Positions 57,911 to 64,000 of a stretch of DNA of 64,000 nucleotides are shown piece after piece. Where the stretch lies: the NCBI RefSeq assembly GCF_004364325.1, contig NZ_SOCP01000009.1, forward strand, positions 368,586-432,585, read 5' to 3'. The translations under genes and the position numbers were made by a program. Under the pieces are notes generated by a model. It saw only the letters and a program-made list of their open reading frames with translations, did not search any database and was not told the origin of the DNA. The stretch comes from Actinophytocola oryzae. Lineage in GTDB: Bacteria > Actinomycetota > Actinomycetes > Mycobacteriales > Pseudonocardiaceae. The stretch's first letter is position 1, and the number at the start of each line of letters is the position of its first letter.

Positions 57911-58959
57911 CCCTCGACGCCGAACTGGTCATCACCCGGGGCGAGGGCTTCCGCCTCGAGCTGGACCTCGCGATCCAGCCGGGTCAGGTCGTCGCCCTGC
58001 TCGGCCCCAACGGCGCGGGCAAGACCACCGCCCTGCGTGCGCTCGCCGGGCTGCTGACCCTCACCGAGGGGTACGTGCGCCTGGACGACCAGGTCTGGGA
58101 CCAGCCGCCCGGGGTGTTCGTCCCGACCGAACGGCGGCCGATCGGCGTGGTGTTCCAGGACTACCTGCTGTTCGACCACCTGACCGCGCTGGAGAACGTC
58201 GCCTTCGGACTCCGTGCGCGCGGCACCCCCAAGGCCGCGGCCCGCAGGCGGGCAGCGGAGTGGCTGGAGCGGGTCGGCCTCGACGGGTACCGCAACGCGA
58301 GGCCGCGTGCGTTGTCCGGGGGGCAGGCCCAGCGCGTGGCGCTCGCGCGTGCCCTGGCGACCGATCCCGGGCTGCTGCTGCTCGACGAACCGCTCGCCGC
58401 GCTGGACGCGAGCACCCGCGTGCACATCCGCTCCGAGCTGGACCGGCACCTGTCGGCGTATCCGGGCCACACGCTGTTCGTCACCCACGACCCGCTCGAC
58501 GCGATGGTGCTCGCCGACCACCTCGTGATCATCGAGGACGGCACCGTGGTCCAGCAGGGGGCGCCCGCCGAGGTCGCGCGCAGGCCGCGCACCGAGTACG
58601 TGGCCAGGCTCGTCGGCCTCAACCTGTACCGGGGCACCGCCGAGGGCACCGCGGTGGTGCTCGACCCCGGCGGGCGGTTCACCGTCGCGGAGCCGGCGAC
58701 CGGGCCCGTCCACGTGGCGTTCCCCCCGACCGCGGTCAGCCTCCACCCTCGGCCGCCCGCCGGCAGTCCGCGCAACAGCTGGCCGGTCACCGTCGGCCAG
58801 GTCGAGCAGCACGCGCACACCGTCCGCGTCCGCCTCGACGGCACCCCGCCCGTGCTCGCCGACGTGACACCCGCGAGCGTCGCCGAACTGCACCTCGCAC
58901 CGGGCGCCTCCCTGCACGCGACGGTCAAGGCAACGGAGATCACCACCTACCCGGCCTGA
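57907..58959 (+). CDS. modC: Molybdate ABC transporter ATP-binding protein
   Basis: 350 aa, ATG overlapping the modB stop. Walker A GPNGAGKT (33-40), Q loop VVFQDYLLF, signature ALSGGQAQRVALARAL, Walker B LLLLDEPLAALD, H loop FVTHDPLDA. The C-terminal TOBE/MOP domain (~290-350, VGQVEQHAHTVRVRLDG) can sense molybdate for trans-inhibition. Powers import of Mo needed by the Mo hydroxylase encoded at 7-10 kb. Confidence 0.92.
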   Translation: MTLDAELVITRGEGFRLELDLAIQPGQVVALLGPNGAGKTTALRALAGLLTLTEGYVRLDDQVWDQPPGVFVPTERRPIGVVFQDYLLFDHLTALENVAFGLRARGTPKAAARRRAAEWLERVGLDGYRNARPRALSGGQAQRVALARALATDPGLLLLDEPLAALDASTRVHIRSELDRHLSAYPGHTLFVTHDPLDAMVLADHLVIIEDGTVVQQGAPAEVARRPRTEYVARLVGLNLYRGTAEGTAVVLDPGGRFTVAEPATGPVHVAFPPTAVSLHPRPPAGSPRNSWPVTVGQVEQHAHTVRVRLDGTPPVLADVTPASVAELHLAPGASLHATVKATEITTYPA

Positions 58960-58966
58960 CACCTTG

Positions 58967-58985
58967 CTAGTCTCAGTGTGACTAG
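58967..58985. promoter_or_regulatory. 19-bp palindrome CTAGTC-N7-GACTAG, copy 2
   Basis: CTAGTCTCAGTGTGACTAG differs from the 54011 copy at two positions (10 and 13), and only the outer 6-bp arms remain perfect. It is just upstream of the cysteine hydrolase pseudogene, consistent with a site decaying after its gene died. Confidence 0.58.
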
Positions 58986-58999
58986 TCGACGAGTGTGGC

Positions 59000-59400
59000 G
59001 TGCGTGGTTTCGCGCGGGTGACCGAGCCGATGCTGGAGGTACTGCGGGCCGCAGCCGTCCGAGGTGAGCGCGCGGGCGGCGGGTGCCACGGTCATGCACG
59101 CGCCCATCACGTTCGCCAAGGGCACAACGGGATCAGCGCGCACCCGTACGGCATCCTCAAGGGAGTCGTGGACGGGAACGCGTTCGTCACGGGGGAGTGG
59201 GGCTCGGCGGCTTCCTCGCGAACTGCTGCGTGGAGGCCACCATGCGCACCGGCTACGAGAACGGCTACCAGGTCATCACGCTGTCCGACTGTGTCGCGGG
59301 GACCTCGGTCGAGGAGCACGAGAACGCGCTCAGGTACGACTACCCGATGTTCTCCCAGCCCATGACCGCCGCGGAATTCCGCGCGCAGCTGTCCTCATGA
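59000..59400 (+). pseudogene. Isochorismatase-family cysteine hydrolase, multiply frameshifted
   Basis: Family sequence appears piecewise in all three frames: TEPMLEVLRAA, then AGATVMHAPITFAKG, then ISAHPYGILKGVVDGNAFVT, then LGGFLANCCVEATMRTGYEN to the stop (YDYPMFSQPMTAAEFRAQL). The N-terminus with the catalytic Asp and ~40 residues between GEWG and LGGF are gone. The nucleophile Cys pair in LANCC remains. Its stop overlaps the convergent dienelactone hydrolase gene (TCATGA). Clearly non-functional. Confidence 0.85.
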
Positions 59401-59964
59401 CAGGAACGTCAGCGTGCGTTCCATGAGGAGCTTCGCGGCGTCCTCGTCGTAGGTGGGCAGCGTGCGGTCCGCGAAGTAGTGCTGCTCGCCGGGGTAGAGG
59501 AACAGCTCGGCGTCCTTGGTGGACGCGACGAGCGCCCTCGCCGCGTCGAGGTCTCCCTCGCCCGCGAAGACCGGGTCCTCGGACTTGCCGTGGACCTGCA
59601 CCGGGACACCGGCCGGCCAGACGGGGGAGAACTCGGCGACGGGGACGCACGAGTAGTACAGGAGTGCGCCGCGTGCGCCCGCACGCGTCTGGGCGAGCAT
59701 CTGCGCGGGTAGCACGCCCAGGGAGAAGCCCGCGTAGACCAGCTCCTCCGACAGGTCGGCCACCGCCTCGGCGCCACGCCGCACGACCGTGCCGAAACCG
59801 ATCTCCCGGACGTGGGCGACCCCCTCCTCGATCGACCCGAACGTGCGGCCGTCGAGGAGGTCGGGCGTGTGCACGGTGTGGCCCGCCGCCCTGAGGTCGT
59901 CGGCGAAGGCCACCACGCCCTCGGTGAGACCCAGAGCGTGGTGGAACAGGACGACCTCGGCCAT
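59395..59964 (-). CDS. Dienelactone hydrolase-family protein
   Basis: 189 aa, ATG at 59964 with GGAGG upstream. Alpha/beta hydrolase with ALFHH-like start (VVLFHHALGLTEGVVAFAD), nucleophile region YAGFSLGVLPAQ (Ser in place of the Cys of classical dienelactone hydrolase), acid VHGKSEDPVF and His in YPGEQHYFADR. Full length for the small DLH group. Could hydrolyse lactones or act on xenobiotic esters. Confidence 0.85.
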   Translation of the reverse strand: MAEVVLFHHALGLTEGVVAFADDLRAAGHTVHTPDLLDGRTFGSIEEGVAHVREIGFGTVVRRGAEAVADLSEELVYAGFSLGVLPAQMLAQTRAGARGALLYYSCVPVAEFSPVWPAGVPVQVHGKSEDPVFAGEGDLDAARALVASTKDAELFLYPGEQHYFADRTLPTYDEDAAKLLMERTLTFLS

Positions 59965-60014
59965 GTCGGACCTCCCGTGGCGTGTACCCGCGAACGACCC
60001 ACGAGGCTAGTGGC

Positions 60015-60563
60015 TCAGCCCATGGATTTCTGGCCGTCCAGGGACTCCCGGATGATGTCGGCGTGGCCGGAGTGCTGGGCCGTCTCCGCGATGATGTGCA
60101 TGAACACGCGGCGGGCGGTCCAGCGAGCGCCCGGCTCGAACCACGGCGCGGGCGGCAGCGGGTGGCTCGCGTCGAGGTCGGGGAAGCTCGCGACCAGCTC
60201 GTCGGTTCGCTTCGCCACCTCGGCGTAGTCCGCCAGCACCCCGTCCAGCGTCTCCTCCGGCAGCAGGCGGAAGCCGTTGTTCCAGTCGGCGAAGTCCTCC
60301 TCGGTCATGGTCGACGGGTCGCCGCGCTCGGCGGGGCCGTTGACGACGAAGTCCGCCCAGGTCGCCTCCACCGCGGCCACGTGCTTGACCAGGCCGCCGA
60401 GCGTCAGCTCGCTCGCCGTCGTCCGCTGGCGGGCCTGGTCGTCGGTCAGCTCGCGGACGGTGAAGCGGAGGAAGTGGCGGCCCTTGCCCAGCATCGCCAG
60501 CAGGTCGGCGCGCTCCGGGTCGTCGGTCGCGGCCGCCGTGCTGGACTGCTCGGTCGTCGTCAT
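60015..60563 (-). CDS. DinB-family protein (DUF664-like)
   Basis: 182 aa, ATG at 60563 with GGAGAG 6 nt upstream, preferred over a start at 60629. Four-helix DinB fold: LLAMLGKGRHFLRFTVRELT, TLGGLVKHVAAVEATWADF (first His), and VFMHIIAETAQHSGHADIIR with the second and third His ligands. Members are mycothiol- or bacillithiol-dependent S-transferases/isomerases or of unknown function. Divergent from the WYL regulator, a frequent pairing. Confidence 0.87.
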   Translation of the reverse strand: MTTTEQSSTAAATDDPERADLLAMLGKGRHFLRFTVRELTDDQARQRTTASELTLGGLVKHVAAVEATWADFVVNGPAERGDPSTMTEEDFADWNNGFRLLPEETLDGVLADYAEVAKRTDELVASFPDLDASHPLPPAPWFEPGARWTARRVFMHIIAETAQHSGHADIIRESLDGQKSMG

Positions 60564-60612
60564 CGTCTGCTCTCCCTGTTGTCGCTGGTCATCGGGTTCG
60601 GGGGCAACGCTA

Positions 60613-60646
60613 GACATCATTGCGGCCACTTCCTGACCTCAATGTC
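60613..60646. promoter_or_regulatory. Imperfect inverted repeat between the DinB and WYL genes
   Basis: GACATCATTG (60613-60622) and CAATGTC (60640-60646) form a GACATTG/CAATGTC dyad with two extra bases in the left arm, in the 99-bp divergent gap. Candidate binding site for the WYL regulator. Confidence 0.35.
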
Positions 60647-60662
60647 GGGCAGAATCGGAGCC

Positions 60663-61625
60663 ATGGCGAACACCAGCTCACGGACCCTGCGGCTGCTGTC
60701 CCTGCTGCAGACCCACCGCTACTGGCCGGGTACCGAGCTGGCCGAGCGGCTCGGCGTGTCGGTCCGCACCCTGCGCCGCGACGTCGACCGCCTCCGCGAG
60801 CTGGGCTACCCCGTCGAGGCCAACCGGGGCGTCGACGGCGGGTACCAGCTCGCCGCGGGTGCTGCGCTGCCGCCGCTGCTGATCGACGACGAGGAGGCCG
60901 TCGCGCTCACGATCGGGCTGCAGAACGCGGCGCAGAGCGCGGTCGCGGGGCTCGCCGAGTCCTCGGTACGGGCCCTCGCGAAGGTCACACAGGTGATGCC
61001 CGCCCGCCTGCGCCGCCGCGCCGAGGCGTTGCGGGCGATGACCGTGCCCGTCGAGTGGGGTGGCGGCGGGGACCGGTCGCGCGTGGACGCGGACGTGCTC
61101 ACCACCGTCGCCCTCGCCTGCCGCGACACCGAGCGCCTGCGCTTCGCCTACACCGCGGCCGACCGCAACCGCACCGACCGGCACGTCGAGCCGCACCGGC
61201 TGGTGAGCGTCGGGCGCCGCTGGTACCTCGTCGCCTACGACCTCGTCCGGCACGACTGGCGCAGCTTCCGCATCGACCGGCTCACCGCACCGCACCCGAC
61301 CGGCGCGCGGTTCCGGTCCCGCGACCTGCCCGCCGCCGACGCCGCCGAGTTCGTCCGCACCCAGGTGGTCAACGCACCGCGACCGTACGAGGTGGAGGCC
61401 GTGGTCGACGCGCCCGCCACCGTGGTGCGTGAGCGCGTCGGGCAGTGGAGCACGGTCGAGGCGATCGACGAGACGCACTCCCGCGTCCGCATGACCGTCG
61501 ACACCCTGTCGTGGCCGATACTCGCGCTCGGCGTGACGGGCGCCGAGTTCCGCGTCGTCGGCCCGCCGGAGCTGGTCGACGACCTCCGCGAGTGGGGTGC
61601 CCGCTTCGTCAGGGCGACGACCTGA
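60663..61625 (+). CDS. YafY/WYL-domain transcriptional regulator
   Basis: 320 aa. N-terminal HTH_11: RTLRLLSLLQTHRYWPGTEL, GVSVRTLRRDVDRLRELGYP. The central WYL domain (ERLRFAYTAADRNRTDRHVE, VSVGRRWYLVAYDLVRHDWR) contains the ligand-binding Trp-Tyr-Leu strand; a C-terminal WCX extension follows (YEVEAVVDAPATVVRERVGQ). Probably controls the divergent DinB gene. Confidence 0.9.
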   Translation: MANTSSRTLRLLSLLQTHRYWPGTELAERLGVSVRTLRRDVDRLRELGYPVEANRGVDGGYQLAAGAALPPLLIDDEEAVALTIGLQNAAQSAVAGLAESSVRALAKVTQVMPARLRRRAEALRAMTVPVEWGGGGDRSRVDADVLTTVALACRDTERLRFAYTAADRNRTDRHVEPHRLVSVGRRWYLVAYDLVRHDWRSFRIDRLTAPHPTGARFRSRDLPAADAAEFVRTQVVNAPRPYEVEAVVDAPATVVRERVGQWSTVEAIDETHSRVRMTVDTLSWPILALGVTGAEFRVVGPPELVDDLREWGARFVRATT

Positions 61626-61657
61626 ATCGATTTCTCCGGAACATATCCCACGGTGAC

Positions 61658-61785
61658 CGAAATTATCGGCGTCACCGCAATCGCCCGGCGATCTTCGGAA
61701 GAAGGCTATTTCGAAAGTATCGCCGTCGCCGGATTCCGAAACTTCGCCGAAAATAATTGACTCTCCGGAATGGCGTCGATACCGT
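61658..61785 (+). promoter_or_regulatory. Xylanase promoter with CGAAA motif cluster
   Basis: -35 TTGACT (61757-61762), 17 bp, -10 TACCGT (61780-61785), ~100 nt before the xylanase ATG. Upstream lie four CGAAA pentamers (61658, 61712, 61737, 61748) and one TTTCG (61709). CGAAA repeats are reported, as I recall, as regulatory boxes of Streptomyces xylanase genes. The whole 61626-61891 stretch is AT-richer than its surroundings and holds no gene. Confidence 0.5.
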
Positions 61786-61891
61786 CGGTGCCGAGGGTAT
61801 TTCCAACGCTTCCGGGTTGTTTGTCGTGTGTTTGTGACGCGATAGCTGTCGAGGGGTCATCGCCTTACCTCAACGAGGAGGAAGGACGCGA

Positions 61892-62584
61892 ATGAACAAC
61901 GTCCCTGTTAGCACGAGGAGACGCGGCCGGATCAGGCTGCTCGTCGGCGGCGTCTGCGCCGCACTGGTCGCGGCCGTGCTGGCGCCGACGACCGCGAGCG
62001 CGGATGTCGGTATCGCCGCCACGTGTTCGAGCCAGACCGGCACCAACAACGGCTACTACTACTCGTTCTGGACCGACGGCGGCGGCTCGGCCTGCATGAC
62101 GATGGGCTCCGGCGGGAACTACAGCATGTCGTGGAGCAACGTCGGGAACTTCGTCGGTGGCAAGGGATGGAGCAACGGCTCGCGGCGGACCGTGCGGTAC
62201 TCCGGCAGCTTCAACCCCTCCGGCAACGCCTATCTCACGCTCTACGGCTGGACGTCGAACCCGCTCGTCGAGTACTACATCGTCGACAACTGGGGCAACT
62301 ACCGCCCGACCGGCACGTACAAGGGCACGGTGACCACCGACGGCGGCACGTACGACATCTACCAGACGATGCGGTACAACGCCCCGTCCGTCGAGGGCAC
62401 GAAGACGTTCCCGCAGTACTGGAGTGTGCGCCAGTCGAAGAAGACCGGCGGCACCATCACGTCGGGGAACCACTTCGACGCGTGGTCACGGGTCGGGATG
62501 AACCTCGGCAGCTTCAACTACTACATGATCATGGCGACCGAGGGATACCAGAGCAGCGGCAACTCGAACATCTCGGTGAGCTGA
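61892..62584 (+). CDS. Secreted GH11 endo-1,4-beta-xylanase
   Basis: 230 aa with GGAGG upstream. Sec-type signal ending TTASA (~37). The jelly-roll GH11 catalytic domain follows: GTNNGYYYSFWTDGGG, catalytic nucleophile Glu127 (PLVEYYIVDNWG) and acid/base Glu217 (MATEGYQSSG); thumb region TYDIYQTMRYNAPSVEGT. No carbohydrate-binding module follows, unlike Streptomyces XlnB. Cuts internal xylan bonds outside the cell. 25 bp before a CE4 deacetylase gene. Confidence 0.94.
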   Translation: MNNVPVSTRRRGRIRLLVGGVCAALVAAVLAPTTASADVGIAATCSSQTGTNNGYYYSFWTDGGGSACMTMGSGGNYSMSWSNVGNFVGGKGWSNGSRRTVRYSGSFNPSGNAYLTLYGWTSNPLVEYYIVDNWGNYRPTGTYKGTVTTDGGTYDIYQTMRYNAPSVEGTKTFPQYWSVRQSKKTGGTITSGNHFDAWSRVGMNLGSFNYYMIMATEGYQSSGNSNISVS

Positions 62585-62609
62585 CGGCGTGGGAAAGGAA
62601 CACACGCGC

Positions 62610-63290
62610 ATGCGTATCACCCGTCTGTCCACAGTAGTCGTCGGAATGGCCGCGGCCCTGGTGTGCACGATCGCACCGACCGCCGCCGCGGCCCCGGTCC
62701 ACGTCGCCGCCTGCAACGGGTACGTCGGGCTCACCTTCGACGACGGGCCGTCCAACGACAAGACCCCGGCGATCCTGAACGCGTTGCGGCAGAACGGTCT
62801 GCGGGCGACGATGTTCAACGAGGGCCAGTTCGCGGCCGCCGCGCCGAGCCAGGTCAGGGCCCAGGTCAGTGCGGGCATGTGGGTGGGCAACCACAGCTAC
62901 ACCCACCCGCACCTGACCCAGATGTCCTCGGCGCAGGTCGACTCGGAGATCTCCCGCACCCAGCAGGCGATCGCCAACGCCGGCGGCGGCACGCCGAGGC
63001 TGTTCCGCCCGCCCTACGGCGAGACCAACGGGACGGTGGCGCAGGTCGCGGCCAAGTACGGGCTGCGACAGATCATCTGGGACGTCGACTCCGGCGACTG
63101 GAACAACGCGAGCGTCGACGCGATCGTGGCGGCCAACAACCGGCTCACCAACGGTCAGATCATCCTCATGCACGAGTGGCCGGCCAACACCCTCGCCGCG
63201 ATCCCGAGGATCGCGCAGGGGCTCGCGAGCCGCAACCTGTGCGCGGGCATGATCTCCCCGTCGACCGGCCGTGCCGTGGCACCCGGCTGA
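62610..63290 (+). CDS. axeA: Secreted CE4 polysaccharide deacetylase (acetylxylan esterase-like)
   Basis: 226 aa, ATG at 62610 (GTG at 62589 is an alternative). Sec signal through TAAAAP (~28). NodB domain with all five motifs: TFDDGPS (metal Asp and base), HSYTHPH (zinc His pair), RPPYGETNG, DVDSGDW and ILMHEWP. It strongly resembles S. lividans AxeA. Removing acetyl groups would expose xylan to the GH11 enzyme encoded next to it, the arrangement known from Streptomyces xlnB-axeA. Confidence 0.9.
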   Translation: MRITRLSTVVVGMAAALVCTIAPTAAAAPVHVAACNGYVGLTFDDGPSNDKTPAILNALRQNGLRATMFNEGQFAAAAPSQVRAQVSAGMWVGNHSYTHPHLTQMSSAQVDSEISRTQQAIANAGGGTPRLFRPPYGETNGTVAQVAAKYGLRQIIWDVDSGDWNNASVDAIVAANNRLTNGQIILMHEWPANTLAAIPRIAQGLASRNLCAGMISPSTGRAVAPG

Positions 63291-63300
63291 TCGTTCGACC

Positions 63301-63338
63301 CGGATGGCGCGACGGTCTCACGACCGCCGCGCCATCCG
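63301..63338. terminator. Bidirectional terminator between axeA and the thioredoxin unit
   Basis: Near-perfect 38-nt hairpin: CGGATGGCGCG / CGCGCCATCCG (11 bp), an A-C bulge pair, CGGTC / GACCG (5 bp) and a TCAC loop. It is 11 bp after the axeA stop and, on the other strand, contains the last residues and the stop codon (63318-63320) of the small zinc-finger protein in its stem and loop. Confidence 0.8.
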
Positions 63339-63512
63339 TGCTGTCGGACGGGTTCTCTCGAGCAGCTCGACCACGACGGCCAGCTCGGCCACCTCCTCCC
63401 GGCATCGACGGCACCGTGCCACGTGGGCCTGGACGGTCAGCAGCTCGTCGCCGTCGAGGCGGCCGAGTACGTACACGCCAAGGCTTTCCCGCAGGCGCCG
63501 GTGTGCTCTCAC
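63318..63512 (-). CDS. Small zinc-finger (zf-HC2/anti-sigma-like) protein
   Basis: 64 aa from a GTG at 63512 overlapping the thioredoxin stop (GTGA). The motif VQAHVARCRRCREEVAEL has the His-x3-Cys-x2-Cys of ZAS anti-sigma factors, preceded by LRESLGVYVLGRLDGDE, a typical ZAS helix. The chain ends soon after, without a membrane or extracellular domain, so it is a stand-alone ZAS module. With thioredoxin upstream it could be a redox-sensitive regulator like RsrA, but no sigma gene adjoins. Confidence 0.65.
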   Translation of the reverse strand: MRAHRRLRESLGVYVLGRLDGDELLTVQAHVARCRRCREEVAELAVVVELLERTRPTARMARRS

Positions 63513-63829
63513 AGCCAGTTCGCGAGGCTGCCGAGGATGGCCTTCCTGGACTTGGCGCCGTTGATGGTGGTGGCCGCCCTTCCGTCGACGAACAGCGTCA
63601 TGGTCGGAATGGACATGACGTGGTGGTCGGCGGCGATCTCCGGGTTGTCGTCGATGTCGACCTTCACGACGGAGATCGTGCCGGCGTGCTCCTCCGCGAT
63701 CTGGGCTAGGAGCGGGGCGAGCGCCTTGCACGGACCGCACCAGGGCGCCCAGAAGTCGACGAGTACGGGCCTGTCGGCCTGGAGCACCTCGACGGTGAAG
63801 GTCTCGGTGGTGACGTCCTTGATGGTCAC
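63509..63829 (-). CDS. trxA: Thioredoxin
   Basis: 106 aa, GTG at 63829 with GGAGA upstream; longer starts add unrelated residues. Active site WAPWCGPCK (Cys31, Cys34), buried Asp in VDFWA, cis-Pro in MSIPTMTLF. Full-length single-domain thioredoxin reducing disulfides, including those of ribonucleotide reductase. First gene of a two-gene unit with the zinc-finger protein. Confidence 0.92.
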   Translation of the reverse strand: MTIKDVTTETFTVEVLQADRPVLVDFWAPWCGPCKALAPLLAQIAEEHAGTISVVKVDIDDNPEIAADHHVMSIPTMTLFVDGRAATTINGAKSRKAILGSLANWL

Positions 63830-64000
63830 GTTCTCTCCGCTCAGCCAGAGGTGAATGCCGGTCATCCACCATGGTTCGTGGCCGTGCCCACTGCGGATTG
63901 GTCCAGGGCGCGGGGATAACGGACGGGTAACGGCTTGTTTTCCCGCCAATCCGACCCGCACCGGACACCGAATTCCCGACGACCGCAGGCCCCGGGCGAC
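63830..64000. other. Right-edge intergenic stretch
   Basis: Contains the thioredoxin upstream region. No gene, clear promoter pair or repeat was recognised; an in-frame extension of the thioredoxin frame exists but has no homology-like sequence. Confidence 0.4.

Overview
The window looks like chromosomal DNA of a high-GC filamentous actinomycete. Third-position GC is very strong, GTG/TTG starts and 4-base ATGA/GTGA gene overlaps are common, and it encodes an F420-type LLM oxidoreductase, UdgX, Tat-exported glycoside hydrolases, a WYL regulator and DUF2795/DUF5709-like domains. A member of the Pseudonocardiales (Lentzea/Saccharothrix/Actinosynnema type) is my guess from gene content, not a result. 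I see no tRNA, rRNA, CRISPR array, IS element or prophage. It reads as an accessory, catabolism-rich chromosome arm with several decayed genes.

Layout. 0-5 kb: start of a probable acyl-CoA ligase, an FAD monooxygenase and a divergent aromatic amino-acid ammonia-lyase around a perfect 11-bp inverted repeat, then a two-component system. 5-11.5 kb: a PaoABC-type molybdenum hydroxylase operon with an MFS transporter and a cation antiporter. 11.7-19.4 kb: a tightly coupled operon of D-2-hydroxyacid (lactate) dehydrogenase, pyruvate-oxidase-like ThDP enzyme, enolase-superfamily enzyme and a frameshifted GH15. 19.7-24.6 kb: CDF transporter, HAD phosphatase, DUF2795 protein and a CoxD/CoxE-like ATPase-VWA pair separated by an antisense hydrolase. 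24.6-32.7 kb: MFS/LysR, a Tat esterase, a PEP-mutase remnant, cupin, IclR, a decayed flavin monooxygenase, TauD and a VOC protein.

32.7-40.1 kb: histidine phosphatase, DoxX-like protein with 11-residue repeats, UdgX, a DUF5709-PfpI fusion, two GT4 glycosyltransferases, an F420-type oxidoreductase and exopolyphosphatase. Four promoters here fit a SigB/SigF-type pattern (GNNT, 15-16 bp, GGGTAC), suggesting a local stress regulon. 40.3-44.2 kb: ribonucleotide reductase nrdAB with a downstream hairpin, a cobalamin riboswitch and a pair of NrdR boxes upstream, directly followed by 44.3-49.9 kb of aerobic-type cobalamin genes (cobM, PduO-type adenosyltransferase, cobF, cobG, cobH, cobIJ).

49.9-54 kb: a secreted GH29 fucosidase behind a perfect 30-bp palindrome, a DUF1932-type dehydrogenase, PadR, and a Ros/MucR zinc-finger protein with three HTH-like repeats. 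54-59.4 kb: an aldehyde dehydrogenase remnant, NAD formate dehydrogenase, a HTH-TOBE regulator with modABC, and a cysteine hydrolase pseudogene. A near-identical 19-bp palindrome lies upstream of both the MucR-like gene and the dead hydrolase. 59.4-64 kb: dienelactone hydrolase, DinB/WYL pair, a GH11 xylanase-CE4 deacetylase pair with a CGAAA-rich promoter, and thioredoxin coupled to a 64-residue zinc-finger anti-sigma-like protein.

Molybdenum is a recurring theme: the hydroxylase operon, the CoxD/CoxE-like maturation pair and modABC lie in one window, although not contiguously. All functional assignments come from motif recognition by eye; no database search was run.
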